This document shows positions 10,787 to 18,229 of a stretch of DNA of 21,171 bases, one piece after another; the first letter of the stretch is position 1; each line of letters opens with the position of its first letter. The DNA comes from a virus. The translations under genes were made by a program, and so were the position numbers. The DNA lies in the IMG/VR virus record IMGVR_UViG_3300031707_000223, positions 1 to 21,171 of that record. One strand, written 5' to 3'. Below the pieces are notes generated by a model. The model was not told where the DNA came from. It was given only the letters and a program-made list of their open reading frames with translations, and did no database searches.

Positions 10787-12271
10787 ATGATTCCAAAAAA
10801 AGAACAACTCCAACTTATAAATGATATTGCAGAGCTTCATCACGACCCGTTTAAATTTGTTAACTATATATTCCCGTGGGGATCTGGTAGCCTTGAAAAG
10901 TTTCAAGGTCTGGAACCTTGGCAATCAACTTTGCTCAAACAAGTTCGTGACGATTTAAAAGCTTCCAAAAATAAAAGGAATAAATTTTTTAGGTATGCGG
11001 TCCGGTCCGGTCACGGTATCGGGAAATCTGCAACATTCGCAATGCTTAGTTGCTGGGGGCTATCTACCTGTCCCGATACTAGGATAGTAATTACAGCCAA
11101 TACAGAAAAACAGTTACTAACTAAAACAATGCCTGAGATTAATAAATGGTTCAAGATGGCATTGAATCACTTTTGGTATAAATATAACGCCACTTCAATC
11201 TCGATCAATGAAAAAGGTCGTGAAAAAAATTGGTGTTTGGATGCTTTGCCGTGGTCCGCTAATAACCTAGAAGCCTTTGCCGGTTTGCACAATCAGGGTA
11301 GACGAATAATCATAATGTGCGACGAGGCTTCGGGTATCGATGATAAAGTGTTCGAGGTCATTGAAGGAGCTTGCACGGATGAAGATACAGAAATTTTATT
11401 ATTCCTGTTCGGCAACCCCACAAAAAACACTGGTTATTTCTCTGATGCCGGCAAGAAAATACGGCACCTATTTTTTAATATGTCTGTTGATTCAAGGGAA
11501 GTATCATTCACGAACAAAGAATCAATCCAAGAACAAATAGATACTTACGGCTTAGACTCTGACCGTATAAGAGTCCGTATTTTAGGGCAAGAACCCAAAT
11601 CAAACATAGATCAATTCATACCTCAGTTTTTCATTGAAAACGGTAAACATAAGCTTCTTCCAGAATGTGAATACAATTTTGCCCCTAAAATAATCGGTTG
11701 TGATCCTGCTTGGTCTGGTGGTGATGAAATTGTTATCGTTATGAGACAAGGATTGAATCTAAAAGTATTAGAACGAATCCCCAAGAATGACAACGATATT
11801 CTGATAGCTGAAAAACTAGCTAGATATGAAGATGAGTATAATATTGACGCTGGTTTTATCGATCTAGGATATGGAACAGGTATTTATTCAGCATTAAAAC
11901 AAATGAATCGTAAGAATTGGCAATTGATTGCTTTTGCTGAAAAATCTCTTGAACAAGGCTATTTAAACAAGCGTGCAGAAATGTACGGAAAAATTCTGCA
12001 GTATCTAAAAGACGGTGGTTCATTGCCTCATTGTCCAGATCTATGGGAGGAACTAGCTTGGATTGAAGCTTACTATAGAGATGACGGAAAAATTCAATTG
12101 ATATCAAAAGAAGATATTAAAAAAGAATTTGGTCGTTCCCCTAATATTGCCGATGCCTTTGCTCTCACCTTTGCAAGACCAGTAAGAATCAAAGAACAGA
12201 ACAAACCAGATCTATACAAAAAGCGTTTAGAATTTTCCTCAAATTATAACAATTACAATGTTTTTTCTTGA
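10787..12271 (+). CDS. terL: Terminase large subunit
   Basis: This 494-aa ATPase-nuclease motor packages DNA into the prohead. ATPase: Walker A SGHGIGKS (74-81), Walker B IIIMCDE with D178/E179, coupling motif LFGNPT (206-211). RNase H-like nuclease: D305 in IIGCDPAW, D358 in AGFIDLG and D455 in NIADAFAL, the expected metal-binding set. All motifs are intact and length is normal. Unusually there are 119 bases between terS and terL, holding the palindromic promoter element. No ribosome site precedes the ATG. A perfect TTGACA overlaps its stop codon (12268-12273), starting the promoter for the next genes. Confidence 0.96.
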   Translation: MIPKKEQLQLINDIAELHHDPFKFVNYIFPWGSGSLEKFQGLEPWQSTLLKQVRDDLKASKNKRNKFFRYAVRSGHGIGKSATFAMLSCWGLSTCPDTRIVITANTEKQLLTKTMPEINKWFKMALNHFWYKYNATSISINEKGREKNWCLDALPWSANNLEAFAGLHNQGRRIIIMCDEASGIDDKVFEVIEGACTDEDTEILLFLFGNPTKNTGYFSDAGKKIRHLFFNMSVDSREVSFTNKESIQEQIDTYGLDSDRIRVRILGQEPKSNIDQFIPQFFIENGKHKLLPECEYNFAPKIIGCDPAWSGGDEIVIVMRQGLNLKVLERIPKNDNDILIAEKLARYEDEYNIDAGFIDLGYGTGIYSALKQMNRKNWQLIAFAEKSLEQGYLNKRAEMYGKILQYLKDGGSLPHCPDLWEELAWIEAYYRDDGKIQLISKEDIKKEFGRSPNIADAFALTFARPVRIKEQNKPDLYKKRLEFSSNYNNYNVFS

Positions 12272-12296
12272 CAAGCATACATTGTATATACATTAT
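12268..12296 (+). promoter_or_regulatory. Late promoter between terL and portal genes
   Basis: TTGACA (12268-12273, overlapping the terL stop), 17-base spacer, CATTAT (12291-12296; 4 of 6). The spacer contains TTGTATATA and the 11-mer TTGTATATACA (12282-12292), identical to part of the terL promoter palindrome. Predicted start near 12303, about 26 bases before the next ATG. Confidence 0.55.
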
Positions 12297-12328
12297 ATAT
12301 ATAGATATCCATCACAAGGGGTTTAAAT

Positions 12329-12667
12329 ATGTTACCAAAAGATGAAAGTTTTTATAAACCTACTCCACTAAAGCTGCCACCTATTAAACCCATAACAACA
12401 ATCGGCACGCCTGAAAATCCTATACCTATTATTGATAAGGATTTATTGGTAATTGATAAAAAACAGCAATATATTGACAATTTAAAAAAAAGAACCTACA
12501 CAGCACCAACTGTTAATAATTCTGTTAATAATTCTGTAAAAAAAGATATCTATATGCAGGGCGTGGACGATGCTGAATCTGTGCGTAGAAACCGCTTAGC
12601 CGCATTGCGATTAGGTATGTATTCAACAATGGTTTCTAGTAAATATGGAGCTGGAAAGATAGCCTAA
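12329..12667 (+). CDS. 112-aa protein between terminase and portal
   Basis: AAGGGG precedes the ATG. The first 70 residues are Pro/Lys/Asn-rich and probably disordered (LKLPPIKPITTIGTPENP, NNSVNNSV). The end, ESVRRNRLAALRLGMYSTMV followed by SSKYG, resembles the short conserved tail (R-R-G-x-x-S-T) of small phage proteins found at this location in other podoviruses. No function is established. Its TAA overlaps the portal ATG (TAATG), so portal translation is coupled to it. A minor head-associated role is inferred from position only. Confidence 0.65.
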   Translation: MLPKDESFYKPTPLKLPPIKPITTIGTPENPIPIIDKDLLVIDKKQQYIDNLKKRTYTAPTVNNSVNNSVKKDIYMQGVDDAESVRRNRLAALRLGMYSTMVSSKYGAGKIA

Positions 12668-14334
12668 TGACAATTATTACTATGTTGGATGCAAAAAAAC
12701 GGAAAAATGAACTATACAATGAGCAGACTAACCAGATATCCACCTGGACAGAAATCACAGAAGGCTTTTGTCCAGAACGTGGCAAATACAACACAACCCA
12801 CAAAACAAAAGTTGAAGTTGATCGTAAGAAGATCATTAACCAAACCCCTGTAAAATGCGTTGAAGAGTATGCAAATGGTATTCTGTCAGGTATGACAAGC
12901 GAATCAAGAAGCTGGTTCAAGATCGGGCTTGAAGGTGTTCAGGATCTTGAGGAAGAAAGCACAAAAGAGTATTTCAATAATATCGAAAACATCTACTATG
13001 CAATTTTCAGCAAATCAAAATTTTATGACTGTGCTAGAAACCTATACGCTGAGTCTGGTGCATTTGGTGACGGTGCTATTTTTACTGAGTACGACTATAA
13101 AAACATAGTTAAATTCCAAACTTTTACAGCTGGTGAATATGCGTTCACACGTGATTCAAACGGTGATGTAGATTCGTTTTCAAGGGTTTTCCCTATGACA
13201 ATTTCGAGTCTCGTTGATAAGTTTGGTTATGACAATTGCTCTACTGCAACAAGGATCGCATACGACAATAAAAACTATCTAGTATATACAAACGTTTGTC
13301 ATTTAATCGACAAGAATAAAAAGCGTGATGTGATGAAAAAAGACAATTCAAACTTTAAATTCTATTCCTGTTATTGGGAAGAAAACGCTAATGAGGATAA
13401 GTTTTTAAGGCAATCAGGATATAAAACAATGCCGATTGCTGTATTGTCTATTAATAAAATAACATCCGATACCCATTATGGATATGGGATAGCAAATTCA
13501 AGTTTAGGCGATGCCAAGCAATTGCAGAAGCTCGAAACTGAGAAACTTATAAATATATCTCTTATTAATAAACCGCCTACACAATCGCATATAGACAGCA
13601 ATCCAGTATTAAATACATTACCCGGTGGTCATACCTATTATGACGGATCAATGCAAGATTCTGGAATTCGTCCAGCCTATCAAGTGCCGATTCAATTACA
13701 GCCGATTGCTGAGGAAATCAAGATAGTTGAGCAACGAATCAAAGATGCATTTTTTATCGATCTATTCAGAATGTTTTCAAGTTTAGATAGACAAGGAATC
13801 ACGGCGACCGAGATTCGTTCACGTATGGGCGAGAAGCTAGACCGCTTAAGTCCAGTGCTAGGAAGTATTAAAAATCAATTTTTGGATCCGATTTTCGACC
13901 GCATATTTGAAATAATTATGGATGCCGGTTTAATCCCTCCTGCACCTGAAGAGCTTCAAGGCAGGGAATTAAAAATCGATTATATCAGCCCACTTTATCA
14001 AGCGAGAGAAATGATTGAGACAACTGCAATCGAACAACTATTTGCTTTTGCTGGTTCAATTAGTCAGGTGTTCCCTGATTCAATTGATAATATCGATAGC
14101 GATAAAGCAATTTCATTGTATGCAGAACATTTGGGTGTCGAGGATATTATCAAAGTCAAGAAACAAGTAGAACAAGAACGAAAAGAAAAGATGGAAGCAA
14201 TGGCAATGCAACAACAACGGCAGGATGCAATGGAAGCGATTCAAGGTGCAAAAACAATGTCTGAGACTCCAATACAGGACAACACAGCATTAACCGCTAT
14301 GCTGTCGGGGATGGGTGATATTAATGTCCGATAA
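12667..14334 (+). CDS. Portal (T7 gp8-type head-tail connector)
   Basis: This 555-aa protein forms the dodecameric DNA gate of the head. The sequence matches the podovirus head-tail connector family: ENANGILSGMTSE-like segment here EEYANGILSGMTSESRSWFK (65-85), FGDGAIFTEYD, the GYGIANSSLGDAKQLQKLE region, then PAYQVPIQLQ and LFRMFSSLDRQGITATEIRS, RMGEKLDRLSPVLGSI and FDRIFEIIMDAGLIPPAPEE. All main blocks are present in order, with length typical of the family. The C-terminal 60 residues are Gln/Met-rich and flexible. It overlaps the preceding stop by one base and the next gene by 11 bases. Confidence 0.9.
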   Translation: MTIITMLDAKKRKNELYNEQTNQISTWTEITEGFCPERGKYNTTHKTKVEVDRKKIINQTPVKCVEEYANGILSGMTSESRSWFKIGLEGVQDLEEESTKEYFNNIENIYYAIFSKSKFYDCARNLYAESGAFGDGAIFTEYDYKNIVKFQTFTAGEYAFTRDSNGDVDSFSRVFPMTISSLVDKFGYDNCSTATRIAYDNKNYLVYTNVCHLIDKNKKRDVMKKDNSNFKFYSCYWEENANEDKFLRQSGYKTMPIAVLSINKITSDTHYGYGIANSSLGDAKQLQKLETEKLINISLINKPPTQSHIDSNPVLNTLPGGHTYYDGSMQDSGIRPAYQVPIQLQPIAEEIKIVEQRIKDAFFIDLFRMFSSLDRQGITATEIRSRMGEKLDRLSPVLGSIKNQFLDPIFDRIFEIIMDAGLIPPAPEELQGRELKIDYISPLYQAREMIETTAIEQLFAFAGSISQVFPDSIDNIDSDKAISLYAEHLGVEDIIKVKKQVEQERKEKMEAMAMQQQRQDAMEAIQGAKTMSETPIQDNTALTAMLSGMGDINVR

Positions 14335-14680
14335 AGATTTTCGTAGAGAATTTTTCGGTGAAGCAGATCCAGAGCACGAACAAAAAAAGAAGCTTGAAAA
14401 AACAAAACAGGAAATGCATAGGCACAATGAAATAGCGGATTTCAAAAAGATCTTGGCTATGCCTGAAGGTAGGCGGTTTTTATGGCGGATGTTAGAGGTA
14501 TCAAAACCATTTCATAACCCTGCTGTAATAGAAAATGTTAATGCGACTTACTTTAATTGTGGCAAGCGAGTTTTAGGGGATTTGATCTATAACGAAATTA
14601 TGGAAATCGCACCAACGCAATTTGAGAAGATGATGAGAGAACAAAAATCAAGAAAGGAACTAGAAAAAAATGGAAACTGA
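14324..14680 (+). CDS. Bbp19-like virion-module protein
   Basis: This 118-aa protein shows the pattern of the Bbp19-like domain: DFKKILAMPEGRRFLWRMLE (about 39-60), VSKPFHNP, NCGKRVLGDLIYNEIMEIAP and a closing QFEKMMREQ. In BPP-1-like phages this gene lies between portal and scaffold, as here. The function is not settled; an accessory head-assembly role is inferred from location. ATG 14324 is used; an in-frame GTG at 14315 is also possible. It overlaps the end of the portal gene and the start of the scaffold gene (14670). Confidence 0.75.
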   Translation: MSDKDFRREFFGEADPEHEQKKKLEKTKQEMHRHNEIADFKKILAMPEGRRFLWRMLEVSKPFHNPAVIENVNATYFNCGKRVLGDLIYNEIMEIAPTQFEKMMREQKSRKELEKNGN

Positions 14681-15290
14681 AGCACAAACACAAGCACCTG
14701 CACAAGCAACAATAAATGAATCTAATAGTGAGGCGGTCAACTCCCAAGCCAACGCAACACTATTAGGCTCGTTGGAATCTGTAGTTACTGAGGAGTTGGG
14801 AACAACAGATCACCAACCAGCCGAAAAAAAAGAAGATATACCAGAATCATACGAGTTTAAATTGCCTGAAGCCATCAGTCTAGACCCTGCTAAGTTGGAA
14901 ACATTACAAACTTTGGCACGTGAAGCTGGATTTACGCAGAACATTGCTCAAAGCGTTTTAGATTTTGGTTTGAATCTTGTAACCGAAACAATTGATAGTC
15001 ATAAGAAACAATTTAACGAACTTGTTGAAGGTTGGAAAAATGACAGTATAAAAGCTCTGGGGGCAGACTATCAAAAAGAAATGTCATTTGCGAAACGTGC
15101 CATTGATCAATTTATGGGCGAGGATGCAAAAAATTTCCAATCAGAATCAAATGAATTGGGTTTTGGTAATCATCCATCATTAGTTAAATTTATGATTAAT
15201 GTTGGCAAGGCGATATCTGAAGATAGTTTCGTGAACGGATCTAAATCAGGTGTAGCAGAAAAAGAATTAAAAGATAGACTGTTTTCATAA
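14670..15290 (+). CDS. Capsid assembly scaffold protein
   Basis: This 206-aa protein has an Ala/Gln/Glu-rich disordered N-terminus (about 1-55), then IPESYEFKLPEAISLDPAKL, a helical stretch LAREAGFTQNIAQSVLDFGL, and WKNDSIKALGADYQKEMSFA, which is the usual scaffold signature (x-W-x-x..-D-ke-yGgd). The C-terminal region ends KSGVAEKELKDRLFS, a short helical tail likely to contact the capsid. Position directly before the major capsid gene supports the call. Its start overlaps the Bbp19-like gene by 11 bases. Length is in the lower normal range. Confidence 0.8.
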   Translation: METEAQTQAPAQATINESNSEAVNSQANATLLGSLESVVTEELGTTDHQPAEKKEDIPESYEFKLPEAISLDPAKLETLQTLAREAGFTQNIAQSVLDFGLNLVTETIDSHKKQFNELVEGWKNDSIKALGADYQKEMSFAKRAIDQFMGEDAKNFQSESNELGFGNHPSLVKFMINVGKAISEDSFVNGSKSGVAEKELKDRLFS

Positions 15291-15309
15291 AAAAGAAAGG
15301 ACTAAATAA

Positions 15310-16302
15310 ATGACACTTTTAAATGCAGCAAATTTATCATTATATGACATTGCTCAACGAACAGACAGTTCAGGCAAGGCACTGGCAATTGCTGAACTAT
15401 TGCAACAAAAAAACGAGGTTCTTGATGATGTTATCTGGATACCATCGAATGAAGGTACTGGATATAAATACGCACAAAGAACAGCTCACCCCACTGTAGC
15501 AAATGCAAAGATTTCTGGTTCATACCCTGTAGGGAAATCAGCGGTAGAAAACAAACTTGAAGCTTGTGGGCTTTACAAACACGCTATCGAGATCCCAGAG
15601 GATATTTATGATTTAGCCAAAGACAAAAATGCTTTGAAACTAAGTGAATCTACTCCCGCAATCGAAGCATTGAATCAAGATTTTTCAACAGCTATTTTTT
15701 ACGATACAGTGACCGCAAATCCTGATTCCCTCAATGGTTTATCAATGCGAGTAAATACAGCGGCAAATTCACAATTTATCGATGCTGGTGGTGCCAGTTC
15801 TGATAATGCGTCAATATGGTTGGTTAGTTGGGCTCCGCATCTTACAGCTTGTTTTTATCCTGACGGAACAAAAGCCGGTCTTGATATGGTTGATGAAGGT
15901 ATGGTAAGTACAAAAAATTCTGATGGTTCATACAGCAAAAACTACGTTGTAACGTTTAAACAATGGGGTGGTTTGAAGGTTCAAGATCATCGCTATATCA
16001 TCCGTATTGGAAACGTTGATATTTCAAACTTGCTAACTGTAAATGATACCTCCGACATAAGTGCGAACATTATTAAATTTATGGATTTTTCCATAGATCA
16101 GTTACAAGATTTAACAAGCGGTCGATGTGCGTTTTATATGAATCGTACAGTCAAGAAATGCTTACGGCAAATGATGAAAACACACCCAAGAGTAAATCTA
16201 ACACTAGGCGATTTATATAACCGTCAGAATGTTATGACTTATGACGGTATTCCAATTCGTACAGTAGATTCATTGTTGAGCACTGAAGCAAGAATCGTAT
16301 AA
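15310..16302 (+). CDS. Major capsid protein (HK97-like fold expected)
   Basis: This 330-aa protein follows the scaffold with GAAAGGA before its ATG. It has LSLYDIAQRTDSSGKALAIA at the N-terminus, RTAHPTVANAKISGSYPVGK, and ACGLYKHAIEIPEDIYDLAK with the later DFSTAIFYDTVTANPDSLNG and CAFYMNRTVKKCLRQMM, and a C-terminal YDGIPIRTVDSLL. These match the major capsid proteins of BPP-1/P22-unrelated podoviruses with gp8-type portals. Length is normal. No leader peptide or cleavage site is obvious. Being between scaffold and cement proteins confirms the assignment. Confidence 0.88.
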   Translation: MTLLNAANLSLYDIAQRTDSSGKALAIAELLQQKNEVLDDVIWIPSNEGTGYKYAQRTAHPTVANAKISGSYPVGKSAVENKLEACGLYKHAIEIPEDIYDLAKDKNALKLSESTPAIEALNQDFSTAIFYDTVTANPDSLNGLSMRVNTAANSQFIDAGGASSDNASIWLVSWAPHLTACFYPDGTKAGLDMVDEGMVSTKNSDGSYSKNYVVTFKQWGGLKVQDHRYIIRIGNVDISNLLTVNDTSDISANIIKFMDFSIDQLQDLTSGRCAFYMNRTVKKCLRQMMKTHPRVNLTLGDLYNRQNVMTYDGIPIRTVDSLLSTEARIV

Positions 16303-16317
16303 GAAGGGGTTATAAAT

Positions 16318-16959
16318 ATGACTAGATATGTAACTCTAGAAAAAGCAATGAATTTACTAGCGGGTCACGATCACGACGGGGCGAATTCCAAAGCCGTAAC
16401 TGTTGGAAGTGTTGCTGAAAACGCAATAACTACAACTGAGTTAGCTGATGATGCAGTTGTAACCGCAAATATTTTAAATGCAAATGTTACATCGGCAAAG
16501 TTAGCTACAGACGCTGTAACAACAATCAAGATAACAGCAGCAAATGTAACTACACCTAAATTGTCAGCTGGTGCAAATACTCGCACATTTAGTTATCAAG
16601 TTGAAGATTTGGCGGCTAATGCGGATATTACAACCAGACCGATATTTATTTGTCCTGTTGGATTAGCGGTAACTTTTTCAAAGATAGAGATTTTAAGTCA
16701 AGGTTCTCCTGCTGGTATTGATGATTCCAATACTTGCGTTATTACCATGCTAAACGGTACCAATGCGATTGTTGCGAAAACATACAATACTGCAACAGCG
16801 TTTCCAGCGTCAGGAGCAAGCGGTGATTTAGGATCGTTAAGTGCAACTTATAAAGTTTTTGCGGCTGGTGACAAATTAATTTTAACTTTGGTTAATGGTA
16901 CTAACGCAAATCCATCATCGTTTATGATACAAGCAACGTATACCGTTGCTGAAGTTTAA
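16318..16959 (+). CDS. Head fibre/decoration-like protein with helical-fibre repeats
   Basis: This 213-aa protein has AAGGGG before the ATG. After MTRYVTLEKAMNLLAGHDHD come residues about 28-85 with quasi-repeats of the A-[VI]-T-x-x-x-L type (ENAITTTELADDAV, NVTSAKLATDAV, NVTTPKLSAG), a pattern of trimeric phage fibre shafts. Residues 90-213 (TFSYQVEDLAANADITTRPI and onward) are all-beta, Thr/Asn/Ala-rich, like a trimeric globular head. Its place between the major capsid and cement genes argues for a capsid-bound fibre rather than a tail fibre. Receptor or surface binding is possible but not shown. Confidence 0.65.
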   Translation: MTRYVTLEKAMNLLAGHDHDGANSKAVTVGSVAENAITTTELADDAVVTANILNANVTSAKLATDAVTTIKITAANVTTPKLSAGANTRTFSYQVEDLAANADITTRPIFICPVGLAVTFSKIEILSQGSPAGIDDSNTCVITMLNGTNAIVAKTYNTATAFPASGASGDLGSLSATYKVFAAGDKLILTLVNGTNANPSSFMIQATYTVAEV

Positions 16960-16976
16960 GAAGAAAGGAATATAAA

Positions 16977-17369
16977 ATGCCAAGAAGTGTAGATTTAACT
17001 TTTTCAGAAGATCAAGCTCTTACAACTACAGCCGTTTCAACAAATCAGGTAAAAACTGGTGCAGGTCGTAATTTAGGAGATATGTATTTAGTTGTTGTTT
17101 CAAAAGTGGCTTTTACTGCAAACAGTTCTGATACTTTAACAATACAGTTCAGAACTTCTGCTGCTACAAATATGGGTACTCCATCCGTAATTTGGACATC
17201 CGCCGCGCTAGCAAAGGGAACTTGTGCCGCTAATACAATGATCGTATGTGAGAAATTACCACCATACGATATGTTGGGATATCTGGATCTTAATTACGTT
17301 GTTGCCTCCGCAATGACCGCTGGAACTCTTGACGCTTATTTAACTGACGCTCCACCAATGATTTCATAA
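16977..17369 (+). CDS. Bbp16-like capsid cement protein
   Basis: This 130-aa protein has GAAAGGA before ATG. Its opening LTFSEDQALTTTAVSTNQVK, the GDMYLVVVSKVAFTANSSDT segment and the end of Ala/Thr-rich strands (MLGYLDLNYVVASAMTAGTL) match the Bbp16 family of small all-beta capsid cement proteins, which clamp neighbouring capsid subunits. Located two genes after the major capsid, as in BPP-1-like phages. It is well conserved in length. The fibre-like gene stands between capsid and cement, which may be specific to this lineage. Confidence 0.8.
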   Translation: MPRSVDLTFSEDQALTTTAVSTNQVKTGAGRNLGDMYLVVVSKVAFTANSSDTLTIQFRTSAATNMGTPSVIWTSAALAKGTCAANTMIVCEKLPPYDMLGYLDLNYVVASAMTAGTLDAYLTDAPPMIS

Positions 17370-17373
17370 TTTT

Positions 17374-17598
17374 ATGTTTAAATGCATAAAAAAGTGTTAT
17401 GTGGACAGGATTTATTTTGAAGGTGAAATTGTTAATGCTGATATGAGCAAGAACACAAACTTTTTAAATATGAGTCCTACTCAAGGGAAAGTTAAAGTTC
17501 AAAAGCAAGAAACCAATGTCATTATCGAAGAAACGGTATTAACGGAACACGTAATTGAAGATGGTGTTTTGAAGAAAAAAGCAATCGCAACAAACTAA
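17374..17598 (+). CDS. Hypothetical 74-aa protein in the head-tail module
   Basis: The ATG is 5 bases after the cement gene's stop, with no ribosome site, so translation is probably coupled. The N-terminus MFKCIKKCYVDRIYFEGEIV reads as a small beta-barrel start (YxDRIYFxGEIV), like short proteins next to head-tail genes in other phages, followed by KNTNFLNMSP and a Val/Glu-rich beta end. Not recognised. Low similarity to anything nameable; a minor structural or head-completion role is inferred from position. Confidence 0.6.
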   Translation: MFKCIKKCYVDRIYFEGEIVNADMSKNTNFLNMSPTQGKVKVQKQETNVIIEETVLTEHVIEDGVLKKKAIATN

Positions 17599-17605
17599 AT
17601 TAAAC

Positions 17606-17621
17606 GGGGGAGTAATCCCCC
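17606..17621 (+). other. GNRA-capped hairpin before the gp11-like gene
   Basis: GGGGGA and TCCCCC form a 6-bp stem with GTAA loop (a GNRA tetraloop in RNA), unusually GC-rich for this genome. It is followed by CATTTACAGGAG and the ATG at 17641, without a U-run. It may protect or expose the downstream ribosome site after RNA processing, or attenuate transcription. Confidence 0.6.
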
Positions 17622-17640
17622 ATTTACAGGAGCATAAACA

Positions 17641-18228
17641 ATGACTGAAACGGAAATCTGCAATTTAGCAATGATTCACTTAGGAACTAAAACAATTTCC
17701 AATTATGCGACTGATCAAACAGAAAACGCACGATTATTAAGGATTGTATTTGAATCGTCAGTTAATAAGGTTTTGGAAGATCACAACTGGAATTTTGCGA
17801 CACAAATAGAAGCCTTAGCGGAAATAGATCAAGCAATACCGGGTTACGATTATGTTTATGCCGTGCCGTCTGATTGTTTGTATATACAAAAAATACTAGA
17901 TACTGAATATTCTGATACCGTTTACGAGTATGAAGTTATAAGAATAGAATCGTTAAATGCAACGGTTATATTAACAAATCTTGAAACTGCATATATAAAG
18001 TACACCTCAAAGATATTTGATTATGGGCTGCTCAACTCAAACTTTATAAATGCATTGTCTTATTTACTTGCTCATACCGTGGCTATGCCGTTAACTGGTG
18101 ATGCTAATAAACAGTTATCAATGTTGCAGTTTTATGAACGGGCTATTTCACAGGCAAAAATAAAGAATTCACAGCAACAATATAGGGAATTATCCAGAAC
18201 TTCTGACATATTAGATTCTAGGAGATAG
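17641..18228 (+). CDS. Tail adaptor (T7 gp11-like tail tubular protein A)
   Basis: This 195-aa protein joins portal and tail nozzle. The start TETEICNLAMIHLGTKTISN is the family hallmark, followed by ENARLLRIVFESSVNKVLED and HNWNFATQIEALAE, then the PSDCLYIQKIL strand and the closing helices YLLAHTVAMPLTGDANKQLS. Length is normal and the ribosome site AGGAG is 8 bases before ATG. Located immediately before the nozzle gene as in T7 and BPP-1-like phages. The gene also holds the exact 14-base palindrome TTTGTATATACAAA (17877-17890). Confidence 0.9.
   Translation: MTETEICNLAMIHLGTKTISNYATDQTENARLLRIVFESSVNKVLEDHNWNFATQIEALAEIDQAIPGYDYVYAVPSDCLYIQKILDTEYSDTVYEYEVIRIESLNATVILTNLETAYIKYTSKIFDYGLLNSNFINALSYLLAHTVAMPLTGDANKQLSMLQFYERAISQAKIKNSQQQYRELSRTSDILDSRR
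17877..17890. repeat. 14-bp palindrome identical to the terL promoter element
   Basis: TTTGTATATACAAA is exactly the core of the palindrome at 10755-10770. Here it is within the gp11-like gene and codes for residues of C-L-Y-I-Q-K. No -10 box follows at the spacing seen at terL. Confidence 0.6.
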
Positions 18229-18229
18229 T

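Noticed and set aside
16318-16959. Diversity-generating retroelement target in the fibre-like protein, suggested by BPP-1-like gene order
   Set aside because: No reverse transcriptase and no template/variable repeat pair is visible in this window.
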